A stretch of DNA of 64,000 nt, taken from assembly GCA_016720855.1 (NCBI GenBank), contig JADKJU010000001.1:1-64000 (forward strand). The letters run 5' to 3'. The position numbers and the translations under genes were made by a program. Positions 34,895 to 45,746 of the stretch are shown here, in pieces (within the stretch, counting starts at the first letter, position 1; each line of letters opens with the position of its first letter). The DNA comes from Betaproteobacteria bacterium (GTDB lineage Bacteria > Pseudomonadota > Gammaproteobacteria > Burkholderiales > Usitatibacteraceae). The notes beneath the pieces were generated by a model. That model saw only the letters and a list, made by a program, of their open reading frames with translations, had not been told where the DNA came from and did no database searches.

Positions 34895-36117
34895 CTACTC
34901 GTAGCGAAGCGCCTCGACCGGCCGCAGGCTCGCCGCGCGGCGAGCGGGCCAGAACCCGAAGAAGATTCCGGTCGCCGCCGAGACGGCAAAGGCCACCACG
35001 GCCACCCATGCGGAGAAGGCCACCTCGATCTGCATCGCCTTGCCGACCGCGAAAGCGCCGGCCACGCCGATCGCGATGCCGATGAGGCCGCCCACGATGC
35101 AGATCATCAGTGCCTCGAGCAGGAACTGCATCAGCACGTCGCGCTGGCGCGCGCCGATGGCCATGCGGATGCCGATCTCGCGCGTGCGCTCGGTGACCGA
35201 CACCAGCATGATGTTCATGATCCCGATGCCGCCCACGACGAGCGAGATGGACCCGATGGCGCCCAGCATGAGCGAGAGGATGCGCGCCGTGGCCGATGCC
35301 GCCTCGGCCACTTGCGTGAGGTTGCGCACCGTGAAGTCGTCGTCGGCGTCGGGCTGGATGCGATGGCGCTGGCGCAGCAGCAGGGTGATGTCGTTTTCCG
35401 CGGCGCGAGTGGCTTCCTGGCTCACCGCCTGCACGAACATGAAGCGCACGGTGCCGGGGAAGCGGTTGCCGAACAGCTTGCTCTGGGCCGTCGTGATGGG
35501 GACGAGGATCGAATCGTCCTGGTCGCGGCCGTCCAGGCTCTGGCCCTTTTTCTTGAGCACGCCCAGCACCTGGAAGGGCTGGCCGCGGATGCGGATGGTC
35601 CTGCCGACGGGGTCTTCGGTATCGAAGAGCTTCTCGACCACGGTCGAGCCCAGCAGGGCCACCCTCGTGGAACTGCGGATGTCGGTTTCGCTGATGGCTT
35701 CCCCGGCCTCGACGGGCCAGTCGCGCACCATCGTGTACTCGGGCGTGACTCCCAGCACCTGGGTGCCCCAGTTGTTGATGCCGTAGGCCACCTGCGCGCC
35801 GCCGGGGAAGGTGGGGGCGACCGCCTGCACATCGGGCAGCCGCGCGATGGCCTCGGCATCCCCGGTTGTCAGCGTGGGGGCGTTGCCGGACCCGAAGCGC
35901 AGCGTGCCTGAACTCGTGCTGCCGGAGAGGATCACCAGCAGGTTGCTGCCCATCGAGGACACCGCGCGATTCACCTGGTTCTGCGCTCCCGTTCCGACCG
36001 CCAGCATCAGCACCACGGCGGATACGCCGATCACCATGCCGAGCATCGTGAGGCCGGTGCGCAGCTTGTTGGCGCCGAGCGAACGCGCCGCTTCGCGGAT
36101 GATCGAGAGGAAGTTCA

Positions 36118-36118
<1 letters not shown>
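34895..36118 (-). CDS. MacB-type ABC transporter permease
   Basis: The 407-residue protein has one amino-terminal transmembrane helix (LRTGLTMLGMVIGVSAVVLML), a large periplasmic domain and three carboxy-terminal helices in the FtsX-like domain (SLVVGGIGIMNIMLVSVTERTREIGIRMAIGA, then ALMICIVGGLIGIAIGVAG and FAVSAATGIFFGFWPARRAASLRPVEALRYE). This is the MacB membrane part without its ATPase, which is separate here. Its start overlaps the ATPase stop (TGATG). With the ATPase and adaptor upstream it forms a tripartite mechanotransmission exporter for macrolides, peptides or siderophores; substrate unknown. Confidence 0.93.
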
Positions 36119-36828
<710 letters not shown>

Positions 36829-36833
36829 GGCAG

Positions 36834-38099
36834 CTAGAACATGCGCAGGCGCAGTTGCGATTGCGCCCCGCCCGTGCCGGCAAGGTCGCGTGTGACGAGC
36901 TTGTCGCCCTCCGCCACCGCGCCGCCCACGATTTCCGTGAAGGCGGTATCGGAGATGCCGATCTGCACGGTCACGGGCGTGAGCTTGCCGTCAACGAGCT
37001 TGTAAACCCGGGAGGCGGCATCGCGCCGGTTCGCGCCTCCTCCACCCGCCCCGCCTGCGCCACCTGCGCCCATTCCCGGGCTTCCTCCTGTTCCCGGGCC
37101 GCCACCGGACTTCGTTGACGCTCCCGACTTGTCGGGCTGCGCAGGATCGGCCGGTGGCCGGAAGCGAAGCGCCGCATTGGGCACGCGCAGCACGCCCTCG
37201 CGGCGATTGGCGGTGATCTGCACGAAGGCGGTCATGCCCGGCTTGAGCTTGCCCTCGGCGTTGTCGGCGCTCACGAGCACGGTGTAGCTCACCACGTTGG
37301 ACTGGATCGTGGGGTTCAACCGGACCTGGTTCACCACCCCGCGGAAAAACATTCCGGGGAAGGCATCGACCCGGAAGCGGGCGGGAAGCCCCTGGCTGAT
37401 ACCACCGATGTCGGCCTCGGCGATGCTCGTCTCGATCTGCATCTGCGCGAGATCCTTGGCGATCAGGAAAAGGGTGGGCGTGTTGAAACTCGCCGCCACC
37501 GTCTGGCCGAGTTCGACGTTTCGGGCGACCACGACCCCTGAGATCGGGGAACGAATCACGGTGTAGCGCAGGTTGGTCCTGTCGCGGTCCATCTGGGCCT
37601 TCACGAGTTCCACCTGCGCGCGCGCGGCATCGAGTTCCTTCACGGCGATGTCGAGTTCCGCCTGCGAGATGAACCCCTTGCCCACGAGCGAGCGTGTCCG
37701 GACTTCCTTGGTCTCGGCGAGGCGAAGGCCCGCCAGGGCGCTGTTCATGTTGGCCTCGCTCTGGGCGAGCGCCGCGTTGAAGAGCGCCGGATCGAGCTCG
37801 GCAAGCAACTGGCCTTCCTTCACGATGCTGTTGTAGTCGGCGTACAGCTTGATGAGCGTTCCGGAGACCTGCGTGCCCACGCTGACCGAGGTGACCGGGT
37901 TCACGTTGCCGTTGGCGGAGATGACCTGCACGACGTCGCCCTTTTCGGCAGCCTCGAGACGCCAGCGCTCGGCCGGAGACAGGGTCGTTGTATCCCGCCA
38001 CAAGTACCAGCCGGCGCCGGCTGCGGCCACGAGGACCAGGGGTATCAGGACGCGCGGACGAAGAAGTTCTCTGATCATGGGGAGAGTGTCGTTTGCCAC
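36834..38099 (-). CDS. MacA-like periplasmic adaptor
   Basis: The 421-residue membrane-fusion protein has an N-terminal anchor (VLIPLVLVAAAGAGWYLWRD), a barrel-sandwich half-motif (NGNVNPVTSVSVGTQVSGTLIKLY), a helical hairpin (about 100-180), the second half-motif (YTVIRSPISGVVVARNVELGQTVA) and a beta-barrel. A Gly/Ala-rich insertion near residues 320-350 (GGPGTGGSPGMGAGGAGGAGGGG) splits the distal part. A second ATG at 38078 (MIRELLRPRV) may be the real start. It links the ABC pair downstream to an outer-membrane channel; none is encoded in this cluster. It lies 66 bases after soxA on the same strand. Confidence 0.92.
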   Translation of the reverse strand: MANDTLPMIRELLRPRVLIPLVLVAAAGAGWYLWRDTTTLSPAERWRLEAAEKGDVVQVISANGNVNPVTSVSVGTQVSGTLIKLYADYNSIVKEGQLLAELDPALFNAALAQSEANMNSALAGLRLAETKEVRTRSLVGKGFISQAELDIAVKELDAARAQVELVKAQMDRDRTNLRYTVIRSPISGVVVARNVELGQTVAASFNTPTLFLIAKDLAQMQIETSIAEADIGGISQGLPARFRVDAFPGMFFRGVVNQVRLNPTIQSNVVSYTVLVSADNAEGKLKPGMTAFVQITANRREGVLRVPNAALRFRPPADPAQPDKSGASTKSGGGPGTGGSPGMGAGGAGGAGGGGANRRDAASRVYKLVDGKLTPVTVQIGISDTAFTEIVGGAVAEGDKLVTRDLAGTGGAQSQLRLRMF

Positions 38100-38165
38100 A
38101 GGCTAAATTCCAGAGAGCGGGGCGCTCGGACGAGCCCTCGCCTTACCGTTCGTTGCAAGCAGCCT

Positions 38166-39008
38166 TCAGGGCCGGGCGGGACGCCACGCATTTGGCCGGA
38201 GAACCATTCCATTGGAAAGGTAGGTGAGGAAATATTCCAGGTGCGCCAGTTCGTCGGAGCCGGCCGGGAAAGGGGCTGCGCCCATGAGATCCAGGCATTC
38301 GCGCACGCGCATCTGCAGCGTGACCGGGCGGCCATCCCGAAGGTACGGCCACTGCGCCGCGGCGCCGACCGGCGCGGGGATGGCCACGTCACCGAAGAAC
38401 TTGCCGGCGTGGGTCAGGTGGCACGAAGCACACGCGTAGTTCTGCTGCCCCATGCGCGTGAAGTAGAGGCGCCGGCCCTCCTCGAAGCGCGCTTCGGCCT
38501 GCACCGAGGCGACCTTGACCGACACCTTCTGGCCGTCGGACAACGAACGCAGGTAGGCGAGCACGACACCCATCGAGTTCGCATCGCCTGCGTCGAGTAG
38601 CGGTTGGCCGTGCGACTTCAGGCACTGGTTGACCGCCGTTTCGAGCGTGACGAGTCGCTTCACGCGCCGGTCGTACTGCGGGTAGGCGGCGGCGACGCGG
38701 CGGCCTCCGTTGGGAAAGCACCCGGCGAGGGAGCGGCCGTTGGCGAACTTGCGGATCCAGATCCGCCGGCCGGCCTCGATGGCCTCCGCGGCGCCCGGAG
38801 CAGGCCTGTTGCGCTCCAGTTCGGCCAGGCGGGAAGGATCGAACGCGGCCGACCCGGAGGCCAGCTGCGCGGGCGTGACGGAGGGATGCCGTTCGCGAAT
38901 GCGCGACAGGATGTCGTTCCTCACGCTGTCTGCGCCCGCCATGGCTTCCAGCGGCACGGCGACGAGGAACGCCAGCGCGGCGAATGCGAGGCGATCAGGG
39001 AAGCGCAT
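38166..39008 (-). CDS. soxA: SoxA-type c-type cytochrome of thiosulfate oxidation
   Basis: SoxA with SoxX forms the heterodimer that attaches thiosulfate to the SoxYZ carrier. The product (280 residues from ATG 39008, MRFPDRLAFAALAFLV signal peptide) contains one haem motif CASCH with the family context NYACASCHLTHAGKFFGD. It has a conserved cysteine in MRVRECLDLM that fits the haem-ligating active-site cysteine. Two further cysteines (LAGCFPNGG, VNQCLKSHG) match the disulfide/vestigial haem region of single-haem SoxA. It overlaps soxX by 14 bases. SoxYZ, SoxB and SoxCD genes are not in the window. Confidence 0.92.
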   Translation of the reverse strand: MRFPDRLAFAALAFLVAVPLEAMAGADSVRNDILSRIRERHPSVTPAQLASGSAAFDPSRLAELERNRPAPGAAEAIEAGRRIWIRKFANGRSLAGCFPNGGRRVAAAYPQYDRRVKRLVTLETAVNQCLKSHGQPLLDAGDANSMGVVLAYLRSLSDGQKVSVKVASVQAEARFEEGRRLYFTRMGQQNYACASCHLTHAGKFFGDVAIPAPVGAAAQWPYLRDGRPVTLQMRVRECLDLMGAAPFPAGSDELAHLEYFLTYLSNGMVLRPNAWRPARP

Positions 39009-39339
39009 GGAGATAGTCGATGAGGCTCTCGATCTCGGGCGCATCGAGCAGGCGATGGCGCCCGTAGGGAGGCATCACGGTGTCGGGATTGGCCGGCATC
39101 GGGTCTTCGAGGAACGCTTGCAACCGGGCGCGATCCCATCCCTTCAGACGCGCGGCGTCCAGTCGCGGGCCCACATCCGAGCGAATCGCGGGGCCCGATC
39201 CTTCAGGAACCTGGTGGCATGCGATGCAGTTGCCCTTGTCCGCGCGTGTGAAGATCTCGCGCCCCACGGTCGCCTGGCCCCACGCCACCGTGGCGGCCAA
39301 TGTCACCGCGGCGGCGAGGAATCGGGCGTGATGCGGCAT
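38995..39339 (-). CDS. soxX: SoxX-type c-type cytochrome
   Basis: The 114-residue periplasmic monohaem cytochrome has a signal peptide (MPHHARFLAAAVTLAATVAWGQA), haem motif CIACH in GNCIACHQVPEGSGPAIRSDVGP, and a methionine ligand in DPMPANPDTVMPPYG. It pairs with SoxA encoded immediately downstream with a 14-base overlap. Its ATG overlaps the stop of the upstream protease gene (TGATG), an unexpected translational coupling between a BepA-like protease and a sulfur-oxidation cytochrome. Confidence 0.9.
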   Translation of the reverse strand: MPHHARFLAAAVTLAATVAWGQATVGREIFTRADKGNCIACHQVPEGSGPAIRSDVGPRLDAARLKGWDRARLQAFLEDPMPANPDTVMPPYGRHRLLDAPEIESLIDYLHALP

Positions 39340-40802
39340 CAGCCGAGCTTGAGGGCCTTTTCGGCCTCGCGTTCGATCTGGAGCTGGGACCGCAGATCGC
39401 GCAGCCGCGCATCCGTGATCGAAAGCTCGTAGAAATCCGAGCCGCCGCGCACCTTGGTCGCGATTTCAAGCTGGTCCACCGCCGCGGCAAGGTTGCCCCG
39501 GCGATAGTAGGCCTCAGCCTGCGCCCGATGCTGGGCCAGCCGGTTGCCCACGGCTGCGTAGGCGCGCGATTGCAGCTCGTAGAGCTTCGCGTCCTCCGGC
39601 GAGGCCCGGACGTGCTCGTCGAGGAATGCGATGGCCTCGGTCGTGCGGCCGGTATCCATCAGGAGTTGCGCGTACCCGTAGTAGAGCCCGCGGTAATCGG
39701 GATAGGTCTTCAGGGCCGCCTGGTAGGACGCGAGGGCGGCGTCCATCCGCCCCTGGTCCACCAGCAACTGGGCGGCGAGAAGTTCGAAGGCGGGATGGGT
39801 GCTTTCGGCGTTGCGGACCGTGGCCAATTCCTTTTCCGCGGCGGTGAATTCGCGGGTTCGGCGCAGGGCGAGGGCCAGTCCGAAGACGTACTCGCGCGGA
39901 CGCAGGACCGTGCGATCGGCGAGCAACTCGCGGAAATGGGTGATCGCGTCGTTGGCCGACCCGGAAGCGGAGCGCAGCTTGGCGTGCGCGAGGCCGTACT
40001 CGAAACTGTCCGGGACGAGACGCGGGGGCAGGGCATCGGCCCGGGCCTGCATGTCGGCGATGCGTTCGACGGTGAGCGGGTGGGTCCGAAGGTAGGACGG
40101 CGCGCTCTTGAATTCGCTCAACCGGTTGGAACGCTGCATGCGTTCGAAGAAACTGACCATGCCGCGCGGGTCGTAGCCGGCGCGGTCCAGGATCGTGATG
40201 CCGATGCGGTCCGCTTCGCGCTCGTGCTCGCGCGTGTAGTCGAGCTGGCCCTGGATCATGAGGGCCTGCGCGCCGACCAGCCCCGCTTGCACCATCTGGC
40301 CGCTGTTCGAGGCGCTGCCGCGGGAGGCGAGTATCGCGAGCGCAAGTGCGGCGAGGGAGGCGAGCTGGTACTTGCCCTGGCTTTGGTACAGGCGCGCCTG
40401 GTGGCGCTGCAGGATGTGCGCGATTTCGTGCCCGACGACACCCGCAAGTTCGGATTCGTTGCGCGTGAGCAGGATGAGCCCGGTGTGGATCCCGATGTGG
40501 CCGCCGATCATCGCGAAGGCATTGATGGAGTCGTCCTGCACCACGAAGAACTCGATCGGGCGGCGCGGGGGATCCGCCGCGCCCAGCAGGCGATTGCCCA
40601 GGGACTTCACGTAATCGGAAATCTCGGGGTCGTCCACGAATGCCGGGTCGGTGCGCACCTCGCGCATGACGCGGTTGCCGATCGTGCGCTCCTGCTTGTC
40701 CGACAGTACGGAATCGGAGGCATCTCCGAGATCAGGCAGGCCCTGGGCGTGCGCGGGGAGCAGGGCGGCGCAGACGGCGAGGGCGACGAGTCGGCGCATC
40801 AT
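39339..40802 (-). CDS. BepA-like periplasmic M48 metalloprotease with TPR domain
   Basis: The 487-residue protein starts MMRRLVALAVCAALLPAHA, a signal peptide. The M48 catalytic helix is VVGHEIAHILQRHQARL with the third zinc ligand in REHEREADRIGITI. From about residue 270 the rest is tetratricopeptide-like helices (AFELLAAQLLVDQGRMDAALASYQAALKTYPDYRGLYYGYAQLLMDTGR and following). This architecture is that of BepA/YfgC, which works with the BAM complex and LPS assembly in outer-membrane quality control. Two adjacent ATGs (40802, 40799) are possible. It is divergent from moaC across 99 bases and overlaps soxX by one base. Confidence 0.93.
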   Translation of the reverse strand: MMRRLVALAVCAALLPAHAQGLPDLGDASDSVLSDKQERTIGNRVMREVRTDPAFVDDPEISDYVKSLGNRLLGAADPPRRPIEFFVVQDDSINAFAMIGGHIGIHTGLILLTRNESELAGVVGHEIAHILQRHQARLYQSQGKYQLASLAALALAILASRGSASNSGQMVQAGLVGAQALMIQGQLDYTREHEREADRIGITILDRAGYDPRGMVSFFERMQRSNRLSEFKSAPSYLRTHPLTVERIADMQARADALPPRLVPDSFEYGLAHAKLRSASGSANDAITHFRELLADRTVLRPREYVFGLALALRRTREFTAAEKELATVRNAESTHPAFELLAAQLLVDQGRMDAALASYQAALKTYPDYRGLYYGYAQLLMDTGRTTEAIAFLDEHVRASPEDAKLYELQSRAYAAVGNRLAQHRAQAEAYYRRGNLAAAVDQLEIATKVRGGSDFYELSITDARLRDLRSQLQIEREAEKALKLG

Positions 40803-40901
40803 GGATCGGGGGCGGGGGACGGGAGCGTGTGAATGTGAAATCGTGGATACTTTGGGACATACGGCGACGGCATTGGTTCGCCGCATCCGGAGCCCCTGAT
40901 T

Positions 40902-41384
40902 ATGAACGAAAAACTCACCCATTTCGACGAAGGCGGCCGGGCGTGGATGGTCGATGTCGGCGCCAAGGACGAAACGGCGCGCCGGGCCGTCGCGGCGGGC
41001 ATGATCCGCATGCGCCCGGAGACCGTGGCGCTCGTCCGTTCCGGCACGTCGAAAAAGGGCGATGTCCTGGGGGTTGCGCGGATCGCCGCGATCCAGGCGG
41101 CCAAGCGCACCTGGGAACTCATCCCGCTGTGCCACCCCATCGCGCTCACCGCGCTCGAAGTGGACTTCCAGGTGAACGAGGCCGGATCGTTCGTCGCGTG
41201 CAGGGCGGTTGCCGAGTGCCGCGGCCGCACCGGCGTCGAGATGGAGGCCCTGACCGCCGTGAGCGCCGGCCTCCTCACCATCTACGACATGTGCAAGGCC
41301 GTCGATCGCGGCATGACGATGGGCGACATCCGCCTCCTCGAGAAGGAGGGTGGGAAGTCGGGGCGCTGGGTCGCAGAACGCTAG
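40902..41384 (+). CDS. moaC: Cyclic pyranopterin monophosphate synthase MoaC
   Basis: MoaC makes cyclic pyranopterin monophosphate, an early step of molybdenum cofactor synthesis. The 160-residue product is full length and shows the family hallmarks KKGDVLGVARIAAIQAAKRTWELIPLCHPIALT, VEMEALTAVSAGLLTIYDMCKAVDRGM and the closing KSGRW. A GGAG lies about ten bases before the ATG. It is not next to other moa genes here, as is often the case in betaproteobacteria. Confidence 0.97.
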   Translation: MNEKLTHFDEGGRAWMVDVGAKDETARRAVAAGMIRMRPETVALVRSGTSKKGDVLGVARIAAIQAAKRTWELIPLCHPIALTALEVDFQVNEAGSFVACRAVAECRGRTGVEMEALTAVSAGLLTIYDMCKAVDRGMTMGDIRLLEKEGGKSGRWVAER

Positions 41385-41441
41385 GCGCTGGCGGGACTCG
41401 TCAGCATCCCTGACCCGCGTCAACCGGGGCACCACTGACTT

Positions 41442-42347
41442 ATGTCAACCGCCGCCTGCGGTTGGGCGGGAGAATGGTGTTGTCTCTGCGCGGACCCATC
41501 CCTCGTGACTCCCATTTGGCGGGGGGGGCGGGGGGCGGCGAGTTCCCATCGCTTCTGCTCCGTCGTGCGGGCGGCGTTCGGAATCATGCGCGCATGGTTG
41601 GGGCGGGTCGCGCGCAAGGTTGTCGAGCAGTCGTCGCCAGCGGCCGGGTCGGGCCCTTCGGTGCATCGGGGCCAGATCGGGCACGCAGGGCAGTGCCCCC
41701 GGCCAAACGGGAGGGGGTCGACCGGGGGGGCGGCGGCGGGGGGGGGCGCGCGTGTGGGGGCGCGGCTGGGCTACTCGGTGATCAGGGCCCCCTCCGATGG
41801 CACCTTGATCGCCCGCAGCGTCGAGCGCGGCGACGTCGTCCAGCCCGGCAAGGACCTGATGGTGCTTTCACCGGCGGGCGAAACGCAGCTCGTGCTGCAG
41901 ATCGACGAGAGAAACCTCTCGAAGTTGAGGCTCGGGCAGTCCGCGCTCGCCTCGGCCGACGCATTCGCGAAGCAGAAGTTTCCCGCCGAGCTGGTCTACA
42001 TCAATCCCGGCATCGATGCGCAGCGCGGCACCCTCGAGGTGAAGCTGCGGGTGCCGAGTCCGCCGGATTACCTTCGGCAGGACATGACGGTCTCCGTCGA
42101 TATCGAGATCGCCCGTCATGCCGATGCCATCGTGGTCCCGACGCAAGCGCTGCACAACGGGCTCCAGCCCGCGCCCTGGGTCCTCAAGGTCGTCGAGGGA
42201 AAGGCGCGCCGGCAGCCGGTGCGCACCGGGCTGCGCGGCGACCGCTTCACGCAGGTGCTGGAAGGACTGCGGGCCGGCGACGTCGTTCTCGAGGGAAGCG
42301 CTGCGTTGCGCGATGGCCAGCACGTGAGGCCTGTCATGAATGAATGA
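41442..42347 (+). pseudogene. Periplasmic adaptor (MFP) of an ABC exporter, N-terminal part corrupted
   Basis: From about 41757 the sequence is a clean adaptor: LGYSVIRAPSDGTLIARSVERGDVVQPGK, LVLQIDERNLSKLRLGQSALASADAFA, YINPGIDAQRGTLEVKLRV and IVVPTQALHNGL. Upstream only scraps fit, such as VVASGRVGPFGASG in another frame near 41630. The stretch 41510-41760 is full of G runs. The helical hairpin of some 120 residues that should lie between the scrap and the clean part is missing. Either the gene lost this region or the assembly did; G-run quality suggests the latter. Its stop overlaps the permease start by eight bases. Confidence 0.7.
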
Positions 42348-43566
42348 CTGGCTGCCGTTCGAGTGGACCGCGGCAACGCGTTTCCTTCGGGAAGGGCGGT
42401 TGCAGACGTCCTTCATCGCGATCGGGGTCTCCATCGGCGTCGCCGTGATCGTGTTCATGTCGGCCATGCTGGACGGGATGCAGGCCAATTTCATCCGCCG
42501 CGTTCTCACCTCGCAGGCGCACATTGTCCTGCTGCCGCCGCAGGAAGTCGCGCGGCCGCTCATGGCCTCCCCGCAGGTTGCGGAAGCCGCCGTGGTGCAG
42601 AAGCCCTACCAGCGCCTGCGCTCCATCGACCAATGGCAGAAGATCATCGAGGAACTGAAGGCCATGAATTCGATCGTGACCGTTTCGCCGATGGTCTCCG
42701 GGCCGGTGCTCGCCTCGCGCGGCGAAGCGAGCCGGGCCGTGACCGCCATGGGGGTGGAGCCCGACCGGTACTTCCGGATCGTGCACCTTCCGGACCTGAT
42801 CGTGGCCGGTGCCCCGCGGCTCATGTCGACCGACATCATCGTCGGCATGGAACTCGCCAACGACCTCGGCGTCACCGTCGGCGACAAGCTGCGCATCGCG
42901 GCCGCCAGCGGCGGCAGCATCACGCTCACGATTTCCGGCATCGTCGACCTGGGGAGCAAGGGCGCGAACCAGCGCAACACCTACGTGGCGCTGCACACGG
43001 GCCAGAGCCTGCTCGGGCTCGTGGGCGGCGTCTCCAGCATCGATCTCACTGTCGACGACATCTACCAAGCGGAGAACATCGCGAAGCGCATCGAGGCGGC
43101 GACCGGCATCGAGGCCGACAGCTGGATCAAGACCAATGCCCAGTTCTTCTCGGCGGTCAGCGCGCAGACCACCGCCAATACGGCCATCCGGTTCTTCGTG
43201 GCGCTCTCCGTGGCCTTCGGCATCGCCAGCGTTCTCTTCGTGTCGGTGGTGCAGAAATCGAAGGAAATCGGGATCCTGCGGGCGATGGGCGCTTCCCAGG
43301 GCCAGATCATGCGCGTGTTCCTGCTCCAGGGCGGCCTGCTCGGCCTGGCCGGATCGCTCGTCGGGTCTGCGATCGGCGCGGGGGCGCTGATCCTGTGGCA
43401 GTCCTATGCCCGGAACCCGGACGGCACGCCGCTCTTCTTCCTGATCCTGGACCCGAGGCTGTTCGTCGTCTCGACCATCCTCGCGACGATCACGGGACTC
43501 GCGGCTGCGCTCGCGCCGGCATTGCGCGGCGCGCGACTGGATCCGGTGGTGGCCATCCGTGGCTGA
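42340..43566 (+). CDS. MacB/LolC-like ABC transporter permease
   Basis: The 408-residue permease has the four-helix FtsX/MacB plan: an N-terminal helix (LQTSFIAIGVSIGVAVIVFMSAML), a periplasmic domain of about 220 residues, then three helices (TAIRFFVALSVAFGIASVLFVSVVQKSKEIGILRAMGAS, LLGLAGSLVGSAIGAGALIL, VVSTILATITGLAAALAPALRGARLDPVVAIRG). It is intact although its partners on both sides are damaged. It starts eight bases inside the adaptor gene and touches the ATPase start. It is a second exporter of the same general type as the one at 34.9-38.1 kb, but only distantly alike. Confidence 0.9.
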   Translation: MNDWLPFEWTAATRFLREGRLQTSFIAIGVSIGVAVIVFMSAMLDGMQANFIRRVLTSQAHIVLLPPQEVARPLMASPQVAEAAVVQKPYQRLRSIDQWQKIIEELKAMNSIVTVSPMVSGPVLASRGEASRAVTAMGVEPDRYFRIVHLPDLIVAGAPRLMSTDIIVGMELANDLGVTVGDKLRIAAASGGSITLTISGIVDLGSKGANQRNTYVALHTGQSLLGLVGGVSSIDLTVDDIYQAENIAKRIEAATGIEADSWIKTNAQFFSAVSAQTTANTAIRFFVALSVAFGIASVLFVSVVQKSKEIGILRAMGASQGQIMRVFLLQGGLLGLAGSLVGSAIGAGALILWQSYARNPDGTPLFFLILDPRLFVVSTILATITGLAAALAPALRGARLDPVVAIRG

Positions 43567-43840
43567 ACCCGTCCTTCGCATCGAGCCTTGCGCAAGGCCT
43601 ACAACGTTGGCACGCCGATAGAGGTCGAGGTCCTGCACGGAATCGATTTCTGATCCCGCCCGGGGAGTTCTGCGCTTATGGGGCCGTGGGATCGGGCAGA
43701 GCAGCCCTGAACATCATCGGGCTGCTGGATCGCGCCACGGGTGGACGGCTCTTCATCGATGGCGCCGAGACCGGCAGCCTGGACGACAAGGCCATCACCC
43801 GGCTGCGCGGACGAAGCCTGGGCTTCGTCTTCCAGTACCA

Positions 43841-45112
<1,272 letters not shown>

Positions 45113-45179
45113 GAAGGCATTATCCCCCCGGCGCTGCGCCTGGAAGAACATGAAATGTTACCAATCGTCGCGCCGGCAC

Positions 45180-45545
45180 TCATCGGCGATGCTCCGTGTC
45201 GAAGGTCTTCTCGGCATCCGCGAGATGGCCGATGAGCACGTGGGAGATGAGGTTTACCCCGATTCCGGCGAAGACGGCCGGAAGCAGATAAAGAGCCAGG
45301 GCCATCTCCGAGTTGAACAGCCGGTCGTCGTAGGTGGAAGGCGTTGCCCTGGCCATGGTTGCCAGGACCTGGAGCAGGAGCACGTCGACTCCGGACAATG
45401 CGATCAGCGTCGAGGCAAAGAACAGAACCGTCCAGCGGGCAATGGCCCTCTTCCTGTACAGGTATCCGTAGATTGCCGCGGGCACCAGGACCGAACAGGC
45501 GACGAGAAGCAGGAACTCCATTTCGAAGAACACGGTGTCGGTCAT
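45180..45545 (-). CDS. Small membrane protein of unknown function
   Basis: The 121-residue product from ATG 45545 (MTDTVFFEMEFLLLVACSVL) has three predicted membrane helices: LLLVACSVLVPAAIYGYLY, WTVLFFASTLIALSGVDVLLLQVLATM and LALYLLPAVFAGIGVNLISHVLIGHL, then a short polar tail. No family recognised. It lies 67 bases upstream of the DUF3300 gene on the same strand and may share its transcript. Divergent from mdtA. Confidence 0.6.
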   Translation of the reverse strand: MTDTVFFEMEFLLLVACSVLVPAAIYGYLYRKRAIARWTVLFFASTLIALSGVDVLLLQVLATMARATPSTYDDRLFNSEMALALYLLPAVFAGIGVNLISHVLIGHLADAEKTFDTEHRR

Positions 45546-45746
45546 GGCCTCTGGTTTCGCTCCGTAGTGAGTGATTCTGATCGGGACTCGGCAATTCCGG
45601 GTCATCGTGTTGCGTTTGTCGCGCGATTCGGGCGTAGGTTCCGGCGGCGTTACACTTCGACACATAATCCGCAGGAACATGGCTGCCACTCCGGGGAAAA
45701 TGGTGGTCTTGCCGCGCGTCCGCACCGGAAAACCCGAGGAAATCCC

